DNA of 46,760 bases from an uncultured Eubacteriales bacterium (GTDB taxonomy: Bacteria; Bacillota; Clostridia; Christensenellales; Aristaeellaceae), in the NCBI GenBank assembly GCA_902790495.1, contig CADASK010000031.1, positions 1 through 46,760 of the forward strand, read 5' to 3'. The notes beneath the pieces are model-generated. The model was not told where the DNA came from. It did not search any database and saw only the letters and a program-made list of their open reading frames with translations. Both the position numbers and the translations under genes were made by a program. Shown piece by piece: positions 1 to 7,637 of this stretch (position 1 is its first letter; the number at the start of each line of letters is the position of its first letter).

Positions 1-198
1 GTGCACGACTACACCCGCTCCCTGCTCTCCGCCATTCCTGTGCCGCACCCGCGCGTGGAGAAAAAGCGCCAGCGCATCCTGTACGACAAGGACGCGCACC
101 GCTACGGCGAGAACGAGCATCCCGAGATGCGCGAGGTCGGCCCGGGCCACTATGTGATGATGTCGGATGCGGAATGGGTGGCGTGGCAGAAGCGATGA
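1..198 (+). CDS. Oligopeptide/dipeptide ABC transporter ATP-binding protein, C-terminal fragment
   Basis: Only the last 65 codons are present; the gene enters from the left edge, so the GTG at base 1 is an internal Val codon rather than a start. The peptide HDYTRSLLSAIPVPHPRVEK matches the C-terminal oligopeptide-transporter signature of OppD/OppF/DppF-type ATPases, which follows the ATP-binding cassette and carries the conserved HPYT-x-L-L-x-A-x-P motif. The family role is to drive import of short peptides across the cytoplasmic membrane with two permeases and a binding protein. The stop overlaps the next start (ATGA), so it is cotranscribed with the genes that follow. OppF-type is more likely than OppD-type, but the fragment is too short to be sure. 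Confidence 0.8.
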   Translation: MHDYTRSLLSAIPVPHPRVEKKRQRILYDKDAHRYGENEHPEMREVGPGHYVMMSDAEWVAWQKR

Positions 199-596
199 GA
201 GACTTATTCAGCGCGCTGAAGCCGCAGAAGAGGCGGCTGATCCAGTACGCCCTGTCCGCCGTCGTGTTCTGCTGCGCCTACGGCGTGTACCGCGGGCGCA
301 GCGGCGGGGGCGGCGTCTGGACGGAGGCCTTGTTTCTCACGGCGCTGCTCATGGCCGTTCTCGGCTGCTGGGCGCTGGTGAGAAGGCTGGGCCTTTTCGA
401 CCTGACCGAATACAGCTGGAAGCGCTTTGTGCGCGGGCTGAGCCGGTGGACGAACGCCGAGCGCGACCCGATGCCCGCCTACGCCGAATGGCTCCAGGAG
501 CCGCGGGAGCGGGCCGGCTTGGGCGAGCCGCTGCTGTGCGCCCTGGTTTTCTTTGTCCTTTATCTGATTGCTGAGTTTCTGCTGAAAGCCCAATGA
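195..596 (+). CDS. Small membrane protein of unknown function (3 predicted TM segments)
   Basis: The protein has 133 residues. The start at 195 is chosen because it forms an ATGA overlap with the stop of the ABC ATPase; an in-frame ATG at 174 would overlap much more. Three hydrophobic stretches are visible, at roughly residues 15-32 (QYALSAVVFCCAYGVY), 43-60 (ALFLTALLMAVLGCWALV) and 112-130 (LLCALVFFVLYLIAEFLL), with a basic N-terminus (KPQKRR) and a charged middle loop. I do not recognise a family. Its place between a peptide-uptake ATPase and two amidohydrolase paralogues suggests an accessory role in peptide or amide metabolism, but nothing in the sequence shows a function. Confidence 0.7.
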   Translation: MRDLFSALKPQKRRLIQYALSAVVFCCAYGVYRGRSGGGGVWTEALFLTALLMAVLGCWALVRRLGLFDLTEYSWKRFVRGLSRWTNAERDPMPAYAEWLQEPRERAGLGEPLLCALVFFVLYLIAEFLLKAQ

Positions 597-610
597 AAGG
601 AAGCCTGCCT

Positions 611-1765
611 ATGCTGCTGAAGAACGCAACCGTACATGACGGCCTCGGCCGGGCTGCCGTGCTGGACATCCTGGTGGAGGAGGGCAAGATCGCCCGCGTC
701 GCACAGCCGGGAAGCCTGCCCGGTGAGGGGATCGACCTGACGGGCAAGCACATCCTGCCCGGCTTTGTGCAGCCTATCTCCGCCTGGGGCGTCAACGGCA
801 CGGCTTTTGAGATCCGCCCCTCCTCCAACGACAACGACGAGCACTCCGATCCCATCACGCCGGAGCTGGACGGCTTCTATGCCTTCAACGGGCGCGCGGC
901 GACGGCCCAGCAGCTCGGCGCCTTCGGACTCATCACAGCGGGCGTCGCACCGTCGGACAACAACCTCTTCGGCGGCACGCTGGCGGCCTTCCACGTGGAC
1001 GGCGTCAACCCCTACAAGCTGTGCCTGCGGCGGGACATTGCCATGATGGCTTCCGTGATGCCCAGCCTGAAGCGTGTCTACGGCAAGAACCAGAAGGCGC
1101 CCATGACGCGGATGTGGATCTTCACCCAGCTGGCGGACCAGCTGCGCAAGGCCAGCGAGTACAAGGCGGATGCGGATAAGCCCGCCGACGCGAAGCTCCA
1201 GGCGCTCAAACGCGTGGTGGACGGGGAGCTGCCGCTGTTCGTGGCGGCCGACTCGGCGCTGGCCGCCCGGCACGTGTGGGAGATCGTGAGCAGGTACCCG
1301 TGCCTCCGGCTGGTGCTGGTCAACGGCTTCGGCCTCACCAGCGAGGAGGACTACATCGTGGAGCACAAAATCCCGGTGATCTTCCGCACCGCGTCGGCGG
1401 TGATGGACAAGGCGGCGATGACCCTGGACCTGCAGGCCATGCTGCGCTTCATGGAGCGGGGCGTGCCGGTGGCCTTCTCCGGGGAATGCTCGAACTACTT
1501 CGGCGCGCGGGAGGATATGCTCTGGAACGGCCTGGAGCTGATGCGCCTGACCCACGACGCGGAGAAGGTGCTGCCCCTGCTGACCAGCGCGCCGGCGGAG
1601 CTGCTGGGCCTGAGCAATGTCACCGGCTCGATCCGCGAGGGTCTGCAGGCGGATCTGGTGGTGTGGAGCGGCAACCCGTTGGAGAGCTGGGAGGCCAGGG
1701 TCGTCACCGCCTACCAGGCCGGCGAGGCCATCTATCGGGAAGGAGATGCGCTCAGATGTATGTGA
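611..1765 (+). CDS. Amidohydrolase-like protein lacking all metal ligands (probable pseudoenzyme)
   Basis: The protein has 384 residues. ATG 611 is chosen because it follows AAAGGAAG by 6-7 nt; the ATG at 593 would put that site inside the gene. The fold is the amidohydrolase superfamily (imidazolonepropionase-like): an N-terminal beta sandwich (LLKNATVHDG), then ILPGFVQPISAWG where active members have PGFVDAHSHxG, and a C-terminal GLQADLVVWSGNPLE that returns to the sandwich. Compared with its downstream neighbour, the HxH motif is replaced (QPISA, residues 54-58), the next His is Ala (PLFVAADS for PLKVHSYM), VDHAQG has become LVNGFG, and the Asp of MTDGP is lost (FSGECS). The frame is intact and shared blocks (TPELD, APMTRM) are kept. 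It overlaps the active paralogue by 10 bases, so a regulatory or structural partner role is plausible (inference). Confidence 0.8.
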   Translation: MLLKNATVHDGLGRAAVLDILVEEGKIARVAQPGSLPGEGIDLTGKHILPGFVQPISAWGVNGTAFEIRPSSNDNDEHSDPITPELDGFYAFNGRAATAQQLGAFGLITAGVAPSDNNLFGGTLAAFHVDGVNPYKLCLRRDIAMMASVMPSLKRVYGKNQKAPMTRMWIFTQLADQLRKASEYKADADKPADAKLQALKRVVDGELPLFVAADSALAARHVWEIVSRYPCLRLVLVNGFGLTSEEDYIVEHKIPVIFRTASAVMDKAAMTLDLQAMLRFMERGVPVAFSGECSNYFGAREDMLWNGLELMRLTHDAEKVLPLLTSAPAELLGLSNVTGSIREGLQADLVVWSGNPLESWEARVVTAYQAGEAIYREGDALRCM

Positions 1766-2901
1766 TCAAGAACGGCACCCTGTACACGATGAGCGACGCG
1801 GGCGTGGTGCGCGCCGACCTTCGGGTGGAGAACGGCAAGATCACGGAGATCGGTTCCGATCTGCCGCTGAACGGCGGCGAGTGCGTGGACGCTTCCGGCC
1901 TTGCGGTTACGCCGGGCTTCGTGGACGCCCACAGCCACATCGGCGGCTTCCCGGATGGCGAGGAGATCGCCGACCTCAACGAGATCACGAACCCGCTGAC
2001 GCCGGAGCTGGACGCCTACTATGGCATCAACCCGGATGCGAAAGATTTCGACTGGGCCATCCGCCAGGGCATCACCACCTCCTGCCTGGTGCCGGGCTCC
2101 GCCAACGTCATCTGCGGCTGGGGCATCGTGCTCAAGTCGGCGGGGGATGACCGGCTGATGCTTCACCCGGCGGTGATGAAGGGCGCCATGGGCATCAACC
2201 CCAAGGGCGCCTACAGCAATAAGAAGATGGCCCCGATGACCCGCATGGCCATCGCCAGCACGATGAAGACGTACCTGCGGAACGTGCGCGAATACATGGA
2301 GAAAAAGGCGGCCGCCGGCGACGATCCGTCGAAGCTGCCGCCCTACGATCTCGGCCTGGAGCATGGCATTCCCGTGCTGAAGAAGGAGATCCCGCTGAAG
2401 GTGCACAGCTACATGCACGACATGATGACCCTGCTGGAGATCGCGAAGGAGTTCGACATCCTCATCACGGTTGACCACGCCCAGGGCGCCAGCGATTTCG
2501 CCGACGAGCTGAGCGACCCCCACGTGCGCGGGGTCATCTTCGGGCCCACCAGCGAGCCGCTGTTCCCGGGCGAGGGCGGCAAGTTGGACTACGAGTGCTG
2601 CAACATGCTGGACGACCGGGGCGTGAACATCGCCGTGATGACGGACGGCCCTGTCACAGTCTTCAACATGCTGCTGTATGAGATGGGCGAGGCCGTTCGC
2701 CACGGCATGGACCCCGTCCGGGCCCTGGGCCTGACGACCATCCATCCCGCGCGGATCCTGGGGATCGACAGCCGCGTCGGGTCGCTGGAGGTCGGGAAGG
2801 ATGCGGATATCCTGCTGTGGAGCGCGCTGCCGACCCGGGCCGCCGACGCCGAGCTGAAGGCCGTCTATATCGACGGCAAACAGTACCTGGGCGAATGCTG
2901 A
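1756..2901 (+). CDS. Amidohydrolase family protein (imidazolonepropionase-like)
   Basis: The protein has 381 residues. ATG 1756 lies 8 nt after AAGGAGAT and inside the end of the preceding gene. It is a metal-dependent hydrolase of the TIM-barrel amidohydrolase superfamily: an N-terminal sandwich (MYVIKNGTLYTM), VTPGFVDAHSHIGG with the metal pair His59/His61, further candidate ligands in KVHSYMHD and TVDHAQGAS, the catalytic-type Asp in VMTDGP, and the typical ending TIHPARILGIDSRVGSLEVGKDADILLW. It probably hydrolyses a cyclic amide or a peptide-like amide. The upstream peptide ABC transporter points to imported peptides or their derivatives, but the substrate is not identifiable. It follows a paralogue that has lost every metal ligand. 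HutI itself is less likely because no other hut gene is present. Confidence 0.85.
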   Translation: MYVIKNGTLYTMSDAGVVRADLRVENGKITEIGSDLPLNGGECVDASGLAVTPGFVDAHSHIGGFPDGEEIADLNEITNPLTPELDAYYGINPDAKDFDWAIRQGITTSCLVPGSANVICGWGIVLKSAGDDRLMLHPAVMKGAMGINPKGAYSNKKMAPMTRMAIASTMKTYLRNVREYMEKKAAAGDDPSKLPPYDLGLEHGIPVLKKEIPLKVHSYMHDMMTLLEIAKEFDILITVDHAQGASDFADELSDPHVRGVIFGPTSEPLFPGEGGKLDYECCNMLDDRGVNIAVMTDGPVTVFNMLLYEMGEAVRHGMDPVRALGLTTIHPARILGIDSRVGSLEVGKDADILLWSALPTRAADAELKAVYIDGKQYLGEC

Positions 2902-2922
2902 CCAGAAAAAGATGAAGAAACA

Positions 2923-2964
2923 AAAAGGATGCCGTGGGTGATGAAAAGCCTTCGGCATCCTTTT
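2923..2964. terminator. Bidirectional intrinsic terminator
   Basis: AAAAGGATGCCG (2923-2934) pairs perfectly with CGGCATCCTTTT (2953-2964) around an 18-nt loop. The stem gives a U-run on both strands. It sits between two converging genes, the amidohydrolase (+) and ispDF (-), and can end both transcripts. Confidence 0.8.
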
Positions 2965-2980
2965 CGTGATGAAGAAAATG

Positions 2981-4168
2981 TCACACCGCGATCTGCATCA
3001 TCACCACAGCCTGGGCACTGATGCCTTCCCTGCGGCCCTCAAAGCCAAGGCGCTCCGTGGTGGTGGCCTTGACGCTGACGCGGTCCACCGGCACATCCAG
3101 GGCCTCAGCGAGCGAGGCGCGCATGGCGGGGATGTGCGGGGCCAGCTTGGGGGCCTGGGCGACGATGGTGACATCCGCGTTGACAAGGGAAGCGCCGTGC
3201 TGCGCCGCCAGCTCCCGGACGTGGCGCAGCAGCTCCATGGAGGAGATGCCCTTGTAGCGCGGGTCGGTGTCGGGGAAGTGCTGGCCGATGTCGCCCAGCG
3301 CCAGCGCGCCGAGCATGGCGTCCATCAGCGCGTGCACCGCCACGTCCGCGTCGCTGTGGCCGTCCAGGCCGTGGGTGTGCGGCACCTCGACCCCGCAGAG
3401 CATCAGCGGTCTGCCCTCGCTGAAGCGGTGCACGTCGTAGCCCTGTCCGATCCGCAGCGCGGGCACGGCGGACTGTCCCTCGCCGCGCAGATACACCTCA
3501 GCCATCGCGATATCCTCCGGTGTGGTCAGCTTCAGGTTGTGGCGGTCGCCCATCACCAGGCGCACGGGGAAGCCGGCGCGCTCGGCCAGGGAGGCGTCGT
3601 CGGTGCCCAGAAAGCCCTCGCGCTCCGCCTGGGCGTGGGCCTGCTCGATCCAGTCCCGGCGGAAGCCCTGGGGCGTCTGTACGGCCCAAAGGGTGTCCCG
3701 CTGCAAGGTTTCCTCGACGAGCAGGCCGTCTGTCACCCGCTTGATGGTATCCACCGTGGGCACGGCGGCGATGCCGGAGCCGTGGGCTTCGACGCTCTCC
3801 AGCACGCGGCGGATGGTCGCGGCGTCCACCAGACAGCGGGCCGCGTCGTGGATGAGCACGGCGCCGCAGTCGGGCTCCAGCGCCTGCAGGCCGTGGCGCA
3901 CGGAGGCCTGGCGGGTGTCGCCGCCGTCCACCACGCGCACGGAAAGGGCGGCGGGAAGGGCTGCTCGCACTTCCTCCAGCACGGCGGCCACGTCCTGCGT
4001 GTCCTCGGGCCGGCGCACGACAATCAGCTGATCCACGAAGGGACTCAGGGCCGCGATGGAACGGCCGAGCACGGTCTGGCCGCAGAGCCGCAGCAGCGCC
4101 TTGTTCCGGCCCAGGCCCATCCGCGTGCCGCTGCCGCCCGCCAGCACGATGCCCGCAACGCGGCTCAT
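2981..4168 (-). CDS. ispDF: Bifunctional IspD/IspF isoprenoid (MEP pathway) enzyme
   Basis: The protein has 395 residues and is a fusion. Residues 1-235 are IspD (4-diphosphocytidyl-2-C-methyl-D-erythritol synthase) with the nucleotidyltransferase loop VLAGGSGTRMG and the motif IHDAARCLV. Residues 238-395 are IspF (2-C-methyl-D-erythritol 2,4-cyclodiphosphate synthase) with metal ligands Asp245 and His247 in GYDVHRF, His279 in VHALMDA, and the C-terminal KATTTERLGFEGRREGI. It carries out two non-consecutive steps of the MEP route to IPP/DMAPP in the cytosol. The ATG overlaps the stop of the upstream RNA-binding gene by 4 bases, so it ends the yabM-yabN-yabO-like operon. The fused form is well known in proteobacteria and also occurs in some clostridia. 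Confidence 0.95.
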   Translation of the reverse strand: MSRVAGIVLAGGSGTRMGLGRNKALLRLCGQTVLGRSIAALSPFVDQLIVVRRPEDTQDVAAVLEEVRAALPAALSVRVVDGGDTRQASVRHGLQALEPDCGAVLIHDAARCLVDAATIRRVLESVEAHGSGIAAVPTVDTIKRVTDGLLVEETLQRDTLWAVQTPQGFRRDWIEQAHAQAEREGFLGTDDASLAERAGFPVRLVMGDRHNLKLTTPEDIAMAEVYLRGEGQSAVPALRIGQGYDVHRFSEGRPLMLCGVEVPHTHGLDGHSDADVAVHALMDAMLGALALGDIGQHFPDTDPRYKGISSMELLRHVRELAAQHGASLVNADVTIVAQAPKLAPHIPAMRASLAEALDVPVDRVSVKATTTERLGFEGRREGISAQAVVMMQIAV

Positions 4169-4440
4169 TCGCCGCGCTCCTCTTCCATACCGGCGTCCTC
4201 GCTGATGACGCGGTACATGGCGGAGGCGCCCTCCTTGCGGACGGTCTCGTTCACAGCGAGGATCTCATATTTGCCGATTTTGTTGCCGAAGCGGATGGTC
4301 ATGACGTCGCCGACCTTGACCTCCGCGCCGGGCTTGGCCACCTTGTCGTTGAGGGAGACGCGGCCGCCGGAGCAGGCCTCGTTGGCGACCGTGCGGCGCT
4401 TGATGATGCGGGAAACCTTCAGGTATTTGTCCAGGCGCAT
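4165..4440 (-). CDS. rqcP: RqcP/YabO-type S4-domain RNA-binding protein
   Basis: The protein has 91 residues. The start is ATG 4440, preceded by AGAAAGAAGG at 8 nt; a GTG three codons upstream would overlap that site. The S4 RNA-binding domain fills the first half: MRLDKYLKVSRIIKRRTVAN, then GGRVSLNDKVAKPGAEVKVGD. This is the family of Bacillus YabO (RqcP), which binds the obstructed large ribosomal subunit and supports C-terminal alanine tailing by RqcH. Hsp15 is the proteobacterial relative. Gene order (flippase, MazG/YabN, this gene) matches yabM-yabN-yabO and supports RqcP. It is translationally linked to ispDF by an ATGA overlap. Confidence 0.9.
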   Translation of the reverse strand: MRLDKYLKVSRIIKRRTVANEACSGGRVSLNDKVAKPGAEVKVGDVMTIRFGNKIGKYEILAVNETVRKEGASAMYRVISEDAGMEEERGE

Positions 4441-4471
4441 ACAGCGCACCTTCTTTCTAAGTTGATCAGGG

Positions 4472-5917
4472 TTAAGTGTTCTTCTTTTCCTCCGCCTTGA
4501 CGCGGTCCCAGTAGGCGTCCATCTCGGGGAGGGTCATGCTGATCAGCTGCTTGCCGTCCGCCAGCACCAGCTGCTCCATGGCGCGGAAGCGGCGGATGAA
4601 CTTTTCCGTGGCGAGCTCCAGGGCACGCTCCGGGTCGACGCCGCTCAGCCGGGACGCGTTGACGCAGGCGAAGAGCAGGTCGCCCAGCTCCTCCTGGGGG
4701 TCGCGATGACCGGCCAGCTCCTCCCGGGTCTCGGCGGTCTCCTCCAGCACTTTGTCCAGGGCGCCGTCGGGGCCGTCCCAGTCGAAGCCGACCTGGGCAG
4801 CCTTTTTCTGCACCTTGGCCGCGCGGGTCAGGGCGGGCAGGGAGAGGGCCACGTCCGCCAGCACGTCGGCCTGGGTGGAGAGACCCTTCTCCTCCTTCTT
4901 CAGCGCCTCCCAGTCGAGGGCGGAGATGTTTTTGGCCCCCGCAAAGACGTGCGGGTGCCGGTGGATCATCTTGCGGCAGATGGCGGTGGCGACGTCGGTG
5001 AGGCTGAAGTCGCCCACCGACTGGCCGATGCTGGCGTGGAACACGATCTGCAGCAGCACGTCGCCCAGCTCGTCCGCCAGGTGATCGGGGTCGCCCTCGT
5101 CGATCGCGCCGGCGGCCTCGTAGGCCTCCTCCAGCAGGTACTTGCGGAGGCTCTCGTGGGTCTGCTCGCGGTCCCATGGACAGCCGTTCTCGCCGCGCAG
5201 GATCTCCATGACCGCGGCGAGATCCTGCACCGAGAAGCGCGTTTTCGCCAGCAGCGGCACAGGAGGCAGCAGCAGGCAGACCGTGTGGTCATAGGCTGCC
5301 TGGCGATCCATCTCACAGAGGGAAATGGGCTTGGGCCTGCGGTTGATCTTCGCGGTGGAGGGGAAGAACAGCGCCTCCTGCTCCGGGTCGTAGACGTCCA
5401 TCAGCCGCAGCTTGACCTCGCTGGCGAGGGGCTGACTGTTGAGCTCGGTGATGAGCAGCGGGACATCCGTGTCCGCGAGGCTGGCAGGCATGGAGGAGGC
5501 GGACAGGACGCGGTAGCCGGAGGCCTGCAGTGCCTCGGGGGCCTGGGCGAGGGCGACGTCCGTGCGGCTGACGCCGGGGAGGATGGTCAGCTCGGCCCCG
5601 TCGGGCTTGAGCCGGGCGAGGGCCTGCACCGAGGCGTCCTGCAGCGGGTCGGCCACCGCGTAGGTCACCGGGTGCGCGGCCGCCTGCTCCCAGAGGGCGC
5701 GGGCCATGGCCTCGTGCATGGCGTCAAAGTCGTCATAGCGGTCGTAGTAGTCATCCAGGGTGGCGAAGCGGATGCCCTCGCTCTCCAGCCAGGGCGCGGC
5801 GCGGTGAATGGCGGTGCGCAGCACGAGATGCCGGGCGGCCTTCAGGGCCTCCGCCGTCTGCAGGGTCATCAGCCTTGCGTCGCCGGGGCCCAGGGCCGCC
5901 ACTGTGATGTGTGTCAT
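4472..5917 (-). CDS. mazG: YabN-type nucleoside triphosphate pyrophosphohydrolase (MazG) with N-terminal methylase-like domain
   Basis: The protein has 481 residues in two parts. Residues 1 to about 215 form a tetrapyrrole-methylase-like domain (ITVAALGPGDARLMTLQTAEAL; TYAVADPLQDASVQAL), with a GPGD motif at the usual N-terminal place. From about residue 230 there is a MazG domain: MEILRGENGCPWDREQTHES, LEEAYEAAGAIDEGD, ELGDVLLQIVFHA, and a second MazG-like repeat with EELGDLLFACVN. MazG hydrolyses (d)NTPs to monophosphates and PPi, a house-cleaning role in the cytosol. The fused architecture is that of Bacillus YabN. The start has GAGG 8 nt upstream, inside the end of the flippase gene. Residues EExxE and ExxD of the Mg site are visible. 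Confidence 0.93.
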   Translation of the reverse strand: MTHITVAALGPGDARLMTLQTAEALKAARHLVLRTAIHRAAPWLESEGIRFATLDDYYDRYDDFDAMHEAMARALWEQAAAHPVTYAVADPLQDASVQALARLKPDGAELTILPGVSRTDVALAQAPEALQASGYRVLSASSMPASLADTDVPLLITELNSQPLASEVKLRLMDVYDPEQEALFFPSTAKINRRPKPISLCEMDRQAAYDHTVCLLLPPVPLLAKTRFSVQDLAAVMEILRGENGCPWDREQTHESLRKYLLEEAYEAAGAIDEGDPDHLADELGDVLLQIVFHASIGQSVGDFSLTDVATAICRKMIHRHPHVFAGAKNISALDWEALKKEEKGLSTQADVLADVALSLPALTRAAKVQKKAAQVGFDWDGPDGALDKVLEETAETREELAGHRDPQEELGDLLFACVNASRLSGVDPERALELATEKFIRRFRAMEQLVLADGKQLISMTLPEMDAYWDRVKAEEKKNT

Positions 5918-5927
5918 AAGCTTTACC

Positions 5928-7511
5928 TCACGCCTTCCTCTTGTGTCCGCCGCGGCGGCGCAGGGAGGCGAAATCCTCCCGGGTGATGGCCTTGCACGCG
6001 AGGGCCGCGCCCAGGTACACGGCCACGCCCACGGCCACCTCCGCCAGCGTGCAGAGGCGGCTGACGGGCAGCACGGCGCGCAGCAGGTACACCGCCGCGC
6101 CCATGCAGAGGGTGGCGATGCCGGGACGGATCAGCCAGCCCGACCAGTTGGGCTTCATGCCGCTGTATTTCAGCACATAGTACAGGTTCGGCACCATGGA
6201 CACGGTGTAGCAGACCAGGGAGGCGATGGGGCCGCCGTGGATGTGCACGCCGGGGATGCCGACCAGGATGTAGTTCAGGGCGATCTTGCAGGCCACGCCT
6301 GCGATCAGCGTGTACATCGGGATGTGCTGCTTCTGCAGGCCCTGCAGGATGGCGGTGGTGGCCTGCACCACGGTGAAGAGCACCACGGTGAGGCTGGACA
6401 CGGCCAGCAGCTCCGAGGTCACCTGGATCTCCGCGGCGGAGAGGGTCTCCGCGTAGAAGAAGGAGATCAGCTGCCTGGACAGCAGGCTCATGCCGACGGA
6501 GCAGGGGAAGCCGATCAGGAAGGCGAAGCGCAGGCCCAGGTCGCTCTGCTGGCGAACGCCTGCGTGGTTCTCCAGCGCAGCCGCCGCGGAGATGGCGGGC
6601 ACCAGACTCATGGAGATGGAGAGGGCCAGGGCGGTGGGGATGTTGATCAGCCGGATCACCAGGCCGGTGAACAGGCCGTAGAGCGGGCGCGCCTCGGCGA
6701 GGGTGAGGCCCGAGGCCATCATGCGGTCCACCAGCATGGCGGAATCCACGAAGGAGGCCAGGGGCACGATGCAGGCGCTGATGGTGATGGGGATGGAGAT
6801 GCGCAGCAGGTTCCTGGCCACGGCCTTGGAGGTGGGCTCGGGGCTGGTGGACAGCTGCGGCAGCTCGTCGAAGGCTCGGCGTCTGCGCAGGTAGGTGAAG
6901 ACCATGAACAGCAGCGCGACGAACTCCACGATGGTGATGCCCAGCAGCGCGCCGGCCGCGCCGTACTCCACGCCGCGGTCCGCGCCGAGCTTCGCCAGGG
7001 GCAGGGCGATGAAGACCTTGCCGACCTGCTCGATCAGCTGGGACATGGCGGTGGGTACCATGTTCTGCTGCCCCTGCATGAAGCCGCGGAAGGCGCTGAG
7101 GATGCACACCAGCGCCACGCAGGGCGCGATGACCATGAAGCCGATGCGGGTCTCGGGCTGCTTGACGCGATGGGCCAGCAGGCCGGAGGACGCGAACATG
7201 AAGATCGAAAGCACGCAGCCGATGGCGGCGAGCAGGTACAGCGCGACGCGGAAGATGCGCTTGGCGTGGCGCGGGTCGTCCTTGGCCAGCGCGTGGGAGA
7301 TCATGCGGGACACCGCCACCGGCAGGCCGGCGGAGGACACGGTGAGCAGTAGGTTGTAGGTCGGGTAGACGGATTGGTAGATGCCCTGCCCGTCCGCGCC
7401 GATCAGCATGGTCAGCGGGATGGAGAAGAGGACGCCGAGCAGCTTGCAGATGATGCCGGTGATGCCCAGCACCGTCATGCCGCCGACCATGGATTTGGTG
7501 GTTTTACTCAT
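5928..7511 (-). CDS. Polysaccharide biosynthesis / SpoVB-family flippase (YabM-like)
   Basis: The protein has 527 residues, about 14 hydrophobic segments and a basic tail (RRRGGHKRKA). The start ATG 7511 (MSKTTKSMVGGMTVLGITGI) has TTGAGG 9 nt upstream; longer readings would run into a repeat element. It belongs to the MOP superfamily (SpoVB, MurJ, Wzx): FSIPLTMLIGADGQGIYQSV and SSAGLPVAVSRMISHALA are characteristic. Such proteins flip lipid-linked sugars across the cytoplasmic membrane. Position upstream of YabN and YabO points to a YabM orthologue, with SpoVB and MurJ as alternatives. The gap to the mazG start is 10 bases, so they are cotranscribed. Confidence 0.88.
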   Translation of the reverse strand: MSKTTKSMVGGMTVLGITGIICKLLGVLFSIPLTMLIGADGQGIYQSVYPTYNLLLTVSSAGLPVAVSRMISHALAKDDPRHAKRIFRVALYLLAAIGCVLSIFMFASSGLLAHRVKQPETRIGFMVIAPCVALVCILSAFRGFMQGQQNMVPTAMSQLIEQVGKVFIALPLAKLGADRGVEYGAAGALLGITIVEFVALLFMVFTYLRRRRAFDELPQLSTSPEPTSKAVARNLLRISIPITISACIVPLASFVDSAMLVDRMMASGLTLAEARPLYGLFTGLVIRLINIPTALALSISMSLVPAISAAAALENHAGVRQQSDLGLRFAFLIGFPCSVGMSLLSRQLISFFYAETLSAAEIQVTSELLAVSSLTVVLFTVVQATTAILQGLQKQHIPMYTLIAGVACKIALNYILVGIPGVHIHGGPIASLVCYTVSMVPNLYYVLKYSGMKPNWSGWLIRPGIATLCMGAAVYLLRAVLPVSRLCTLAEVAVGVAVYLGAALACKAITREDFASLRRRGGHKRKA

Positions 7512-7542
7512 AGAACGAAGCCTCAAGCTATTCTTGATGGAA

Positions 7543-7608
7543 GGGCGAAGGTTTGCAAAGGGCGATCGCAAAGCACTTTGCCCGCGCCCTCACGCGCGGA
7601 ACCCTTCG
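7543..7608 (+). repeat. Double-hairpin repeat, copy 1
   Basis: This copy lies between the flippase start and the end of trkH. It begins GGGCGAAGG, then stem 1 GCAAAGGGC / GCACTTTGC (one mismatch) around the constant loop GATCGCAAA, then stem 2 CCGCGC / GCGCGG, and ends GGAACCC. It is the only copy with a mismatch in stem 1. Confidence 0.85.
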
Positions 7609-7637
7609 TTGCCTGAAACATCAGTACAAGGAAAAGA

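Noticed and set aside
2966-4465. Long open frames opposite ispDF, nifJ, trkH, hydA and other genes
   Set aside because: They are antisense frames of GC-rich coding DNA, low-complexity in Gly, His, Val and Ala, and lack family motifs and ribosome sites.
7512-7571. N-terminal extension of the flippase to 7571
   Set aside because: It overlaps repeat copy 1 and lacks a ribosome site; MSKTTKSMVGG is the natural start.
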